64,000 nucleotides of DNA, taken from assembly GCA_019400425.1 (NCBI GenBank), contig JAFREE010000042.1:104875-168874 (forward strand), given 5' to 3'. The position numbers were made by a program, and so were the translations under genes. The notes under the pieces were generated by a model that saw only the letters and a list, made by a program, of their open reading frames with translations, was not told the DNA's origin and did not search any database. The DNA is from Hymenochaete sp. R1 (Eukaryota; Basidiomycota; Agaricomycetes; Hymenochaetales; Hymenochaetaceae). Below are positions 21,421-33,600 of the stretch, in pieces. Position 1 is the stretch's first letter; each line of letters begins with the position of its first letter.

Positions 21421-23661
21421 TCACCTATTCAAGTCACTCCTCAGGCGGACCTTCTCCCCTCTATAATACATCCATATCGGGAACGGGATTCCCGTGACGA
21501 TGGCGATGCCTGCAAGGAGGGAGTACCCCGGTCCGTTATGCAGCGCGTCGAACATCTGTTGTCCGAAGAGGGGGAAGATGAAGCCGAAGAAGGAGCGGAT
21601 GACGGTGGCGGCTGCGACGGCCGAGGCGGCGTACCGGAAGGCGTCGACGAGGTAGAGTTGGATGGGGAGGTAGGTCGTCATCATAGCGAAGCCTGAAGAA
21701 TTTAGGTGAAGGAGGATTCAGTTAAGCTGAATGAAAAGTGGAAGAACGTCGTACCGAATATACCAGCGCCGATGATAGGCATGATCCAATGGATTTGTGC
21801 TTGGGCCGACCATCCGTACCAGCTTCGTCATGACAGTCAGCTTTCCTCAGTCTGAAAGACGTAGCATGAGGATTCTCGGCTCACAGTAAGCCCACAGGAA
21901 TAAAGAAGCTCCCGACTATGAGTGCTGGGATTCTAAACTCTGGTTTTCCGACTCCCCCGTTCCGATCGCATTGCTGTTGGAGAAGGGACCGTTAATCACC
22001 GTCACACATCCTTCGCAAGTTCAAGTGATACCAACCTTAGCATAAAGCCAATCCCCTATGTATCCACCGAAAAGAGTTGAAAGACAGAAACCTAGACCGG
22101 GGCCGAGATACGCCTTGCTTGCCCATGAGTTCGGCCATGAGGCAAGCAACGAACTTGCAATAAAAATAGACTTACCAGTCCAGCAACTCCGGTACTAAAG
22201 CCATACGTATTCTGGAACAAGTCCGGAAAAGTTGTGAACATAAGATAATAATACCCGTACAACCTGTGGATTATTTATAATCTGTTCAGAATCAACGTTC
22301 CGCAAATTAATTGATCCGCACTCACAGACCCATGTACAGACTCAAAACGAAGCAAATCAAACTCTTGAAGAGCATCGCGAACGGCCTCGTCAAGTTCACC
22401 CACATAACATATTTGAAGTCCTGGCGCCGGTCGATGAGTATATCGTGCTCAAGCGTCTTTTCCCCAGTTTTTTTGAAATGCTTCTTCGCTCGGCGGATCT
22501 GGATGACAGGTGCGTAGGTCTCTCTGAGGAAGATGATGCCGATGATCGCTACAACTCCGGCCGCGATGGCGAGAACGATGAAGATCCATTTGAACCCAAT
22601 TGTCTCGGCGATGAAACCTCCAGCTGCAGGACCCACGGCTGGACCGATCAGAGGACCCAAAGTGTAAACAGACATTGCCACAGCTGTGAAATTATGATAT
22701 ATTCGACAAATAAAGTGCGTTCGGTCAATGCACACTTGGTAGGTATATGCGCATACAGATGCGCCACTCACCGCGGTCGCGTTCAGAAAACATGTCGCCA
22801 ATGACACCAGCACCGATCGCAACGGGAGCGCTACCTCCGAGACCGGCAAGGAAACGGAAAGCGGTAAGGACGCCTACAGTGGGCGCGAACGCGCATGCCA
22901 GGTTAAACACCAGGAAAGCCAAGTTCGATAAATGTAATACCTATTCAAGGCCGAACAATGACATTATCAGCATCAAGGTCCCGAGATCAAATGATACTCC
23001 TATGACAGCATACGCACCCATTTTCTACCCAGGAGCTCGGACATGGGGCTGAGAATCAAAGGGCCCGTGGCATACGCGAGAAGGAAAATAGAGAGCGTCA
23101 TAAATTCGAGCGTCGGATTCGTAATGTTGTAATGTTCTTTTATCTGAGCACAATCCAGTCAGCATGTTGATCCTTTAGTTGATATGTAAAGGTAATTGAA
23201 TACTCGCATTAGGCAGCGCGGGGGCCATCATACTACTTGATACAGGACTTATAAAGCAATAAAGCGACGCCTTCAAGCATGGTGGCGGTGGGACGGAGCT
23301 CGTCAGTCCGCGTCACAAATATACGAAAATCGCGGACATACGATTCCAGCCATCCTCCACTTTTTCCAAAACGACCTGTCAAGGTATTCAGCCTCCGTGT
23401 GAACACTCAGAGAATGACCGTTGCTCACCAGTTCCTAGGATTATCGGTGTCATGCTCCCAGTTGTGGTCTATCCGTTCCAAGGCTTCCAGGTACTTGTCA
23501 TCGGGAAGTGCAGATTCACCCTCGCCGCTCCGTAACTCTGGTCTCAGCCTCTCGGGCTTCTCCCCTTGCGCATCTCCACTTGCCTCCAAGTCGCGTTCGA
23601 CTATAGTTGAATGGGAGGATCCCGTTCCATTACCGCCAGTGGTCGGCCGACTCTTGCTCAT
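21421..23661 (-). CDS. DHA1-family MFS drug/polyamine:H+ antiporter
   Basis: Twelve-helix major facilitator close to yeast Tpo1/Flr1-type antiporters. The cytosolic N-terminus (MSKSRPTTGGNGTGSSHST) is charged and ends IDHNWEHDTDNPRNWSFWKK, the Asp-Pro-x-Asn-Trp box typical of fungal DHA1. Then come ASLYCFISPVSSSMMAPALP, a diverged motif A in LSPMSELLGRKW, ACAFAPTVGVLTAFRFLAGL, and antiporter motif C in GPLIGPAVGPAAGGFIAETI. The last exon (21421-21684) encodes helices 11-12 and ends RLRSDLNR. At least nine exons. The substrate cannot be read from sequence; azoles, polyamines or natural products are all possible. The start at 23661 is the first ATG giving the usual soluble tail. Confidence 0.85.
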
Positions 23662-24108
23662 CGCGGCCCAGGTAGATCTTGATGACGATGACGAGAGGGG
23701 CGGGAGCACGGGGGTTGCTGAAGTTCCATGGGAGTTGTAAAGAATATATATACTTTTATAAAATATTGACACATAGAAAATGAGGTCAGCTCTAGCCATT
23801 TTATCCTCGGAACTCACGGAGGGTATAGTCTCCGTTGCGGCAGCAAATTAGCATCACCGAGGATGGCGCGTAAACAGACACCAACGCGCGTGATCGACCG
23901 CTCTTCACAACTGCTGCAACTTGGCAATCCTCATCGCAAGGCGTACATCAAATACTAAATGCAGGTATCCCGAAATGGGTAAAGCATCACAGCGTAATCA
24001 TAAAGTACTATCGATCGATGGGTTAACGGTACAGGAATTACTAAACGACGGGAAAAGCGGACTCGCGCTTTGAATATAGACACACGCACGACTTTCCCAT
24101 GTGACTGT
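23662..24108. other. Promoter of the DHA1 transporter; 3' flank of PRP5
   Basis: 447 bp with no gene. Contains an ACGCGCGT word near 23884. Confidence 0.45.
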
Positions 24109-27100
24109 CTACAGTACACTATAGCGGCCTGCAGTGGCAGGATTCCGATGTTCGGCTTGGAGAGCGGCAGCAGAAGCTTCGACGAGGAGCCGCTTAATTT
24201 CCCGAACAGCTTGCTCAACCTGTATAGAAAGATTGTTACTTGATCTGAGAGGGACAGGAAAGGAAGCAGCTTACCCTCCACTCATCGTTCGACTCAATGA
24301 GCAAGTGCAATTTCGGCTGACCATCCAGAGGCGGCTCCTTGCCAGGCTCGTAATAAACACCTGAAACATATATAAGTTAAGTGGATATAATAACACATTA
24401 AACGCAATGAACCTTTGTTTGTGATGGACGCGCCACTTTGCTCGATGAGCTAGAACATTGCATGGCCTGTTAGACTCATTGTACAGATGGTTTTAGACGG
24501 CGGAGATAACGTACCTGTGAAATCGTCTCTTTGTTGGTGACACGCCATCTCGCCTTCTGTGGGTAGTCATTGATCGGAACAATGGCATGGAAATCTGTAG
24601 CATCAGGATCTTTGACCGAACCTCCTTTGGCCTCAAATGCCGCTTGAGTTTGTGCTACCAATCGTTGAGCACGAATCTGGCCATTCAGTTTGGCAATGAC
24701 GCTCTGTGCTTGCTTATAGGCCGCGGTATCTTTGCCAGCACGCGCGGCGGCTTCTTCCGCCGCACGCAACGACGACTGCATCTTCTCTTCTTCTTTTACG
24801 CGTGCAAGGCGCTTCGCTTCTGCAATTGCTCCTGCAACGCCCAGTACGCCCTTCGACGAGTCGGGAGCCGGGCCGCGTTTGACCTCGACTTTGAAGTTGC
24901 CGAAGGTCATGTCATCCTTCGGTTCCTTCTGTTCTGCGGTGCTCGTGGCCGCCTCTTCGACCTTCTCTTCCCCTTCGCCATAGGCCTTGCGTTCGGCCTT
25001 CTCTTTGGCATCTCGCTCCTTGTCTAGCCTATCGAGTCCCTTGCCACCGAAGCCCGAACCTGCAGCATGAGCCTTACCAGCTTTGACCTTCTCAAGGAAG
25101 CCTGGCAGATGATTCAGTCATATAATATTGTGTATGACTTCGAAAAACGTACCATTTGCCAAGTCCTCCACTTCTTTGGGCACCGTTGCATTACTAGCCT
25201 GCAAGGCCCGATAGATGTCCACAGAGTATCGCTCCTGTTCTGGTGTGATAAACGTTACACAAGTACCCTTGTTTCCAGCTCGGCCCGTCCTCCCAGCACG
25301 ATGAACATAGTCTTCCATGTGATTGGGAGCGTCGTAGTTGATCACCAATTTCAATTGCTTGACATCGAGTCCACGGGCCGCGACAGAGGTAGCCGTTACT
25401 ATTGGGACAATGCCAGCTTTGAAATCCGCAATTGTTGAATCACGATCGACTTGCTCCTTGCCACCGTGTAAACTCATGCATAAATATCCCTTCCTCATTA
25501 GCTCGCGTAACAAGTTGTCCGCAGCCTCCTGCCTATCAACGAAAATAAGAGTACGGGCCTCCGGATCTTCATTGTACATTTGACCAAGAATCTCAAGTAG
25601 CCGATGAAACTTTGAGTCTTCATCGCGAACTTCTACAATCTGTTCGATCTCAGCAGCTACGACAGACCGGCCACCGACAGTTATTTCCAGAGGCTTCTTC
25701 AAAATCTTCCGGGCTAAGGAATCCATTTGCCTCGGAAAAGTAGCAGAGAAAAGAACAGTTTGCCGGTCCGGACGAACATTGTTCACAATCTTCATCACCT
25801 GAGGTTCAAAGCCCATGTCAAACATGCGATCGGCTTCGTCCAGCACAATGTATGTTACCCTCTTGAGGTTCGTCACTCGTCCTGAATTAGCAGTAAGCAA
25901 ATCAATCATGCGGCCAGGCGTGCACACTATGATTTCAGCACCCTTCTTCATCTCAGCGATTTGGTCTTTAATTGGGGAGCCTCCGTATGCACAGACGGCC
26001 TATGAAATGATTGAGCATGTTGGGGCTGGACACCATAGTCAACAGACTCACCCTCAGATTGAGAACCTTTAAAAAGGGCTTACATTCTCTGTGAATCTGG
26101 ACGGCAAGCTCGCGCGTTGGGGTCATAATAATGGCCATTGGGCCTTCCATCATTTCGAGCGGTCGTTGGTCTTTAATGTGACGGAATAGCGGGAGCAAAA
26201 AGGCAACAGTCTTTCCAGAACCAGTCTTTGCTACACCAATAACGTCTCGCCCAGACATAATCGCAGGGATTGCTTGTGACTGAATAGGCGTAGGAGCCGT
26301 AAAACCGAGCTTTTTGATGACATCAAGACTACAGGGAGACCGCATTTAGTAAATCTGGAGTGCAAGGAGTCATGCCGTACTTACCAGCTTGTAGGAAGAC
26401 CACAATGACTCCATTTTGTAATAGGTCGAGGACAGTCGATACCGCGAATCTTGATGCCGTCCATTTCCAATCGCAAGAGCTCCGCATCGTCGTCTGTCAT
26501 ATCCGCAATTTCGGGTGGTGGATGGTAGAATTCCTTTCGGAAAGGTTCATAGGTGATTCGTGAATGGTCAACAGAAGCAAGTTCTTTTTTCTTCGCTTTT
26601 TTCGCTGCCAAAGCAAGGATATCTTCCGGATTAAGATTCGCAACGTCAATCTCGTCTGGGGCCGGTCTGGACTCATCTTCGTCGTCTCCTTCGTCACCAA
26701 TACGATCTTCCATACGTCGACGGTAGTTGGGATCTTCCATAAGTTTCTTAACGTCCAAGTCGTCAACCTTTTTAACTTCCTGCTTGACTTCACTCATGTA
26801 TGCGTCTAGTGGGTCAACATCATCTTCCTCGTCGACATCCATACCGTTCTTAGCTTTTTCTTTGGCCTCAAGATCGAGCTTATTGGCTTCTTCGTCGTCG
26901 TCATCAGCCTCCAGATTTTCACCTACGCTCTCTTCGACAGCAGGCATAGACATATCAATATCCGGCATGTCGTCCAGTTTCTGCAGTTTGCGGGTATCCT
27001 CAGTCGAATCGTCCATCAATGCGGTCTTCTTCAAGGTTTCCGCTTTTTGAAGAGGTAAACCCTTGAGGCCACCAAATGCTGCGCGGTTCAGCTGCATATT

Positions 27101-27722
27101 TGGCTTGGAGGCAGCGGTTGTAGAAGGTGCTGTTGAAAGAATGCCCGAGGATGGGCTCGCAATCAAAAGAGTTCAGAGAAATAAAAAAGTAGTATTACTC
27201 ACCGGCCGAAGACTTGCCAGCGAGTACCATTGCTTTTGCCTTTGCGGCATCCAGAGCTTTCTTCGCAGCGTTCTCCTTCTTCCAAGCCTCTAACTTTTCT
27301 CTCCGTGCTCGAATTTTCTCATCTTCGGCAGAGAGCGGTTCTGTCGGTGTCGCAGGTTTAGCATCCTTGGTCACTCGTTTTGGGGACGCCTGGCGCTCCT
27401 TTCCTCGCTCACGGTCATCCCTTTCCCTTCTTTCCCGAGAGCGAGAACGAGCTCGTCGGTCATCCCTCCGGTCTCTGTCATGCCGATCTCCATCTCGATG
27501 CGAGTCCCGGCGCCTATCATCGTAGCGGTCGTCGCGAGCACGGTACCGCTCTCTGTCACGATCCCTATCCCTTCGGTCGCGTTCGCGGTCTCGGTCGTCG
27601 TATTTCGATCTGTCACTGGGCCTGTTTCGCCTAGTCGGCGACGGGGACCTTGGTGAACGATAAGATGATCTTACCCGTTTATGTGCCACGTCCGGTGAGA
27701 GAGATCTGTCTCTGCGTGCCAT
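24109..27722 (-). CDS. PRP5: Spliceosomal DEAD-box helicase Prp5/DDX46
   Basis: ATP-dependent RNA helicase that remodels U2 snRNP during branch-site recognition. The N-terminus is an RS/RD-rich domain ([16 protein letters not shown], repeated RDRDRER), then an acidic region ([11 protein letters not shown]). The core has a Q motif ([11 protein letters not shown]), [20 protein letters not shown] in [31 protein letters not shown] and [10 protein letters not shown]. The C-terminus ([10 protein letters not shown] to [11 protein letters not shown]) matches the DDX46-specific extension. About 1,050 aa in at least seven exons. The intron after AGKSSA ends at TTCAACAG (exon 2 starts 27129), which gives correct phase. 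The ATG at 27722 is chosen because no ATG lies further upstream in frame. It shares a 220-bp promoter with the PI31 gene. Confidence 0.94.
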
Positions 27723-27942
27723 GGCTATCGAAACTTCTGCGTCCCCGCCGGTGGTGAGTGGTGAGTGCTCAAGCTCAAGGCTCGGGCTCGGAGAGCGGTC
27801 GATGAGCGGAACGCGGATACGAGTCACGCTGTGACTAGATGGTTACGTCACGTCACGTACGCCATTCGGCGCAGCAGCGAGGACTCAGAGCATACATTCG
27901 CCTTGAACCATTACCCTATCTTCTGACTGACTCTGGATCATC
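27723..27942. promoter_or_regulatory. PRP5/PI31 bidirectional promoter with CRE-like site
   Basis: 220 bp between divergent start codons. TTACGTCA (27843-27850; TGACGTAA on the other strand) is a full ATF/CREB-type octamer, followed immediately by a second CGTCACG word. In fungi such sites bind Atf1-like bZIP factors under stress. Only the motif is seen; the function is inferred. Confidence 0.5.
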
Positions 27943-29096
27943 ATGGCTAACACCGCAGAATTAATCTCTTCTTTGCCTAAATATCTTTCAGCTCCTACGC
28001 TGAAAGACTCGCAGGACACCGTGGCATTGCTTGTCCATGGTCTATTGTCAGACGATGGATTCCAACTTGTCGCATTGGACGATGACGCGTCAGCGGGCAA
28101 TTATCCCGACAACAAGCTTCCCGTGAATTGGAATCTTCATGGTCCATCACACTATACTCTAGGATATCATCAAAAGAGCACGAAGACAGAGGTACTTGTA
28201 AAGCTCTCAAAGCTTGGGTCGCATATGATAGTCAACGCTCTCGCCAAAGAGGCAAGCATGCTCTGCTTCTTGGCTCGAGTTCCTCCTCTAATATGCTATG
28301 GTTTCAGTCTGATGTGTCTGCTTACTTGGATATACCGTTGGATCACCTGGTGCAGGCAAACTTATCATTTCCGATTACACTCGAGGGACCGGATGCGACT
28401 CCTCTTCGATCCGCGCTTATTAATACAGAAGCCTTTGCTTTGCAGTTCCAAAGCGCCGTAATCGAAAAGCTGACTTATGGTAAAAAATCTGGAGAGACGC
28501 TACAAGACTTGAGAGAGACCTCAGCCAGTTCTTCCTCTCGCCCAGAGAGAGAAACGCGAGATGTACACCCACCTGACACCACCCCAGGCGAAGCACGACC
28601 GCACGTTCCCTCTGTGGGGCCCATCCCAGGCAACTTTTCTCGTGCTCCTCCGTCCAACCCTCTAGAAATTGGCCGCAGTGACTTGGACCCATTTGGTGCC
28701 ATGCGAGGCCGTAATCCTTTCGAACCACCCCCACTCTTCCCGGGGAGCAGTGGTGACGGTATGTTTGTTGGTCCAGATCATCCTATCTTTGGTGCGCGCG
28801 GGGGTGAGCCGTTGGGCACACCAAGTCGAGGTCCTTGGGGAGGTGATGGATATCTGCCACCTATGGGCGCCCCTCCTGGTGCCAGATTTGATCCCGTCAT
28901 GCCTGGTAATCCTCTTGGAGGAAGAGGAGGGGCTCCCTTTGGATCTGGACCGGCTGGTCGGCGTGGCCTGGAAAGATTCAGTGGAGAACCTGATAATGAC
29001 GCATTTATGCCACCTGGATCGGTAAGAGAAGAATTTTGTATACACAGCTCGGTCTCTTCTGACACGTTCGTTTTCTAGAGTGACATGTTCTCTTGA
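27943..29096 (+). CDS. Proteasome regulator PI31 (PSMF1-like)
   Basis: PI31 binds the 20S proteasome and acts in its transport and assembly. Three exons: 27943-28251, 28308-29021, 29079-29096; 346 aa. The N-terminal FP domain is recognisable (LLVHGLLSDDGFQLVALD, VLVKLSKLGSHMIVNALAKE, SDVSAYLDIPLDHLV). The C-terminal half is Pro/Gly-rich with the family's NPLEIGRSDLDPFG, ARFDPVMPGNPLGG and DNDAFMPPG blocks, and ends SSDMFS from an 18-nt last exon. The first intron must begin GC (AG|GCAAGC) to keep the FP domain intact. It is divergent from PRP5. Confidence 0.86.
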
Positions 29097-29459
29097 GTTA
29101 CTGGATTTCAATCATATTCTACATCCCAATTACATGTACAATTAGCTTATTTGTCCGTAACGGCGAGCTTTTACATAAAATATAAGGATGGCCGACGTCG
29201 ATGATTTAAGACTTAGTGAAATAGCAGACTCAAATGGCGGTGGGCGGCTGAGGACTTGCGTGCGTGCAGAGTTATTAATATTAATATTGTCGAATTTCAA
29301 ATTCGAAATATACGCGGCTCGTTACGAAATAGACGTGTCTTGACCACCGACCAACCACAAGAAGAATCGGAACCACCACCACCTCTGCTCACAACTCTCA
29401 CCTTCCTCTCATTCCATTTCTTTATAACAGCACAAGACTCGAAAGGCCAATCTAACGAG
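29097..29459. other. Promoter of the coiled-coil protein gene
   Basis: 363 bp. 29272-29289 holds a run of overlapping ATATTAATAT palindromes, roughly 170-190 bp before the next start codon. No gene seen. Confidence 0.5.
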
Positions 29460-30477
29460 ATGGCAGTAAGGAGCAAGTCTCGAAGCGTTTCCGGCACGAC
29501 AGGCATGCGGCCATTCCCCAGAGAGAAACCCGTCCCGATCGAAGAGATGAAGCTTGAAGACCTTCGAACCCAAAGACGCAAAAATGAGAACCTCCTTCGC
29601 TCACTGTAAGCCCTTATATACTCTACAGCGCACGTATGATCCTCTTGAAATATCAAACTATCTTACGTTTGTAGGACAGCATCTTCGTCAAAGTTTGTCA
29701 ATCGCATACAAGAGAACCAAACGAGGCTTGATACTCGTATCACTGAGCTCGAGAATATGGAGACTATTCAGGGGCGCATGCGAAGGGCTACGATCAATGA
29801 AGATGCGCCAATGGTAGTGGATGAACTTCCGCCTCCGAAGCCATTCAGGTCGAGGACACTGGAGGTGAAGCAGCAGGCGCTGAATAACTGGGTGCGTTCC
29901 ATCTCAGACCAGATTGACTCTCTTGCAAATCACGCTTATTCTAACTCATGTCTTCTTCGTGGATGCTTCTCTGTGCAGGGCAAACCAGACAACAGACGCT
30001 CTAAGCAGAAGACGGGGATCATGGATCTGGACGAGGCTATTGCACTCGAGGAACAACACAACGCATTCCAGCGGGAACACCGGGCACTCAAGGAAGCCCG
30101 TAGAGAGAGGCTTACAATGCCCACTCGGAATGTGAATGACGGATCAGGGCGGATACTTTCAAGAGAAGAGTACGAGAGTAAAGTACGGGCATTCATGTCG
30201 TACAAGCCTACAGACTCGGATTTAGAGGGTGAGGACGAGGATGACGAGGATCCGGATGACGAAGGTACGGCTGAGCTTGTCTCATGCAAAAGTTGGATAT
30301 GACACTTATGGTTCACTACTTTATTCAGATCCGGCAACATACTTCGACGATGATCAGGAGGATGGGATAAAGGGCCAAGATATCGTGTATCCGGACGCAG
30401 AAGATCTCACCGACATCATCCGCATGGACGAGAGCAAGTTCCATTACAACACGTTCTACGAACCTCGCGACAGCTAG
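29460..30477 (+). CDS. Conserved small coiled-coil protein of unknown function
   Basis: Four exons in phase: 29460-29605, 29675-29891, 29979-30264, 30329-30477; 265 aa. The basic Ser-rich start (MAVRSKSRSVSGTTGMRPFP) leads into KLEDLRTQRRKNENLLRSL and KFVNRIQENQTRLDTRITEL, a likely coiled coil. A middle part (MDLDEAIALEEQHNAFQREH) is also helical. The C-terminus is very acidic (DLEGEDEDDEDPDDED) and ends DESKFHYNTFYEPRDS. The LxELRxxxxRQExLLRN pattern of the RNA polymerase II regulator Gdown1 (POLR2M) is loosely similar to the first helix, but I would not assign that function. Confidence 0.75.
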
Positions 30478-30692
30478 TCATTTGCTATCCCTCTCATAAC
30501 CCACGCGAATAACGAGATGTACTGCTGCTAGTGTTTAAGCTATGATTGTTTTGTATATTATTCATGAGTTATGTACTGGTGAAATATCGATCGGCTGGTG
30601 AAATCCAACTTCTCCGGTCGGCGCGTAGATTGTAAGTGGTGACATGATAGGACGCTGAGGTCGTCGCCCTAGTCGTGAAAGAGCGTGAAATA

Positions 30693-33600
30693 TCAATTGT
30701 CGCGGGCGTGAACAGGACATGAGCGGCCTCTTTGTAACCAAGCTGAGAGGCATGCTGGAACTCCACTTAGAAAGTATACAGACGGGAGAAGTAAAGAGGC
30801 TTACTGTTATGGAAGCTACAAAGGCAGCTAAGTCTGGCAACCATTGTACCTATATAGGGCATTCAGTAGAATTTTCGAAGACTTCTTCAATCGAACATAC
30901 CCTTGACGAATTCTTCGAGGCAAATAACGCCTACAAACAGTTCCTTGAGCACGAACTCCACTATGACTGAAAAAAAAAGTACTTACACTCTGTTCCGACA
31001 AGATTGCTCTCTCCAAGAAGTCGATATACGAGGTACCTTGGCGGTTGCTGGACGGCGCCGGAACTACCATCAAGGCAATTTTTCACGTGCGTCTCCTGCT
31101 CAGCAGGCGAATCGATCTCCGACAGATTCTTTCCGCACACAGGGCAGCTTTAATACAAGGTCGTCACATACCTATATGTGAAACGAGAGAATGCCAACTC
31201 ACTCGGCAAGGTCACTAATTTGTGAATTTGATTCCGATCGCCTGAGGTGCGATGGAATAGCCAAACGAGCTTCGTCAACGATTAACTGCTGGATGGCGCT
31301 TCTCGATGAACCTTGAAAGCGAGCGGGGACGCTGGAGCTTGCGCTCGATTCATCGAAACATTGTTGACACAATCTCTGTGACGAGGCACTCGATTGACTA
31401 GGTTCTGGGAGCGCCGGGTCGTGCACGACTTCCGCCGGATCAAGAGTCGCGCGGTACGAAGAGCATCGATCGCAAAAGATTTTCCCGCACCTGCGGCAAT
31501 GCTATGAAAAAGTTATATGTTTGAAATAAAGTTGCCACACGGGCTAAGAAACAACGTACGTGCTGGCATCAATCTATTAGCCCATCGAAAGTGAGGGATA
31601 AGCTAGGATCACCCACCTTTCGGAATAGGAAATTAAATCGCCTCTTGCAATCAAAGCACTCCGTAACTGTGTCGTCCCGCACCCATTCCGCCTGAAGTGA
31701 ATGTGGTAAAGGCGTACTTCCGCGAGGAGCAACGACCTTTTGTGGTGCCTCGTGCGTAGGGACGCGAAATTCGGGAGCCTGCGAGAGGTGTGGCGTAAGA
31801 TCTGTAGACGTACGAGTGATGGTTGGGTGATCAAAATAATCATCTGGTTGCGAACGCCTTGAACCAGTAGTAGAAGGTGGTCTCATATGGGACGTGCTAG
31901 TCGGTGACGACCCCGGGTAATGGAAACTTTCGTCGTCAGAGTCGATATCAAGCTCGTTTTCCTCGGCTACATAAATGTACAATTTGAGTTGAACCTTCAG
32001 CACAAAGTAAAGCATAGAACTAACTGTGAGGAGTTAGACTCAGGCCAGCAGCACCTGCAGCGAGACGTCGTCGTTCCAATTCTCTGCTAAAAGCATTGGC
32101 CAGCACTTCTGCTTGAGTCCGTCTCTCACTGTCACTGTCGCCTTCTCACGGATAAGCCAGCAGATCACAATTCTAAGCACAATATTCATTTACCTAGCAT
32201 TCCCGTTCTAAGTTCCGTGACCGCTCTCTCCAATTTTGCAATGGCCCTTCGTGCATCAATAGCTGATTGAGGCCGGCCGTTCGCCACATTTTCTACTGTC
32301 GGGGTCCCGGCTAAATAGCGAGACCGCGCGACATAATCCTGACTCGCAGATAGAAACGACGTAGGCATTGTTCCAAGTTCCTGCCCTTCTGTAGGGTACC
32401 CATCACTTTGTACATCGCTTATATGGGGAACGAGAGAGCCTGCGCTGGATAGGTCGTAGAAAGCTCTATCTGGGCCTAGAAAGGGTAAAGGGGGTATATC
32501 CAGACGTCGTCGCATAACCCGGACCCAGCGTCTCCGACGGACCCATGACTGGGAAGAGTTCGAACGCAAAGAATTGGAACGATTCGATGGACTCGAAAGA
32601 CCTGCAGATACTACACCGGATCCTGTGAGGAGGCGCTCGAGGGATGCCGGAGGTTCAGCATTCCATTGTTCCTCCTGATCGCCGAAAGAATGAGCATACT
32701 GCCAGCCCCCATCGACATCCACGCGAGGATATGTTAAATCCAGTGTCCAATCAGATCTGACTATCTCTTAGCAACACGACATCAATGTAACTAAAGGTAA
32801 CATACAGCCAGAAATGACTTCTTTCGGCGCCCTCATTCGTAGGCCTGTCCTTTGGTCCCGAAGGAATCGGTAGCGTGAAAGGATCTTCAAATAGAGGCAG
32901 TTGCACGTCGCTTCGCCATGCTGGGACTTCCCTTTTACCAGTATCCTCATCGACTTTTGGTAGCCGTAGCTCAAAAGGAGCACGTCTTCCATGTTTCCCT
33001 AGACCACTGGTGGAGAATTTTGGACGACCGCTGTTTATCGCCAGAGTCTTGAAGCGCACGTCTAACCTCTGATGCTCATAAATAATGATGGGGACCGTAG
33101 TGTGTACTGCCAATGGGTCGTATTGGACTGTTGTGCCCCTCCATTTCTCTGCTTCAGCACGTTGGAGGACCTGGAAAAAGATGAAAACGACACGTTTATA
33201 TTGAAGTGCATTCGTGCTTACTTCGCATATCCAGACCTCAAATACTGCAGCAGCGACGTCGAAAGCTGTCTCGCCCCAGTCGTTTCGTACGAGCGGATCT
33301 GCAGACTGCTTCGATAATAGATAAAGAACAACAGGTAAGTGTCCTTTTGAAGCAGCGTTCACTAGATTTTGGATGTATGAGCATGTGTTGTTCGAATTGA
33401 ATCATGAGGCTCACTAAGGGGCGTCCAACCGCCTTTACTTCGAGCATCAACTCCACGTACACTGTCTACCTCTGCTGCAGCACCTCCGGTTTCACATAAA
33501 AATCTGACGATATCAAGATAGCCCTGCGATATGAAGTTCAAGATCATTTAAAATAAAGGACACGTCGTAGTATCGGACCTTTGAACTGGCATTATGCAAA

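Noticed and set aside
24587..25027. 146-codon + strand ORF with hydrophobic stretches
   Set aside because: Antisense of the conserved Prp5 C-terminal region.
30719..30970. 83-codon + strand ORF (MSGLFVTKLRG...)
   Set aside because: Lies antisense to the RING exons of the FYVE/RING gene, whose Cys/His ligands are clear on the other strand.
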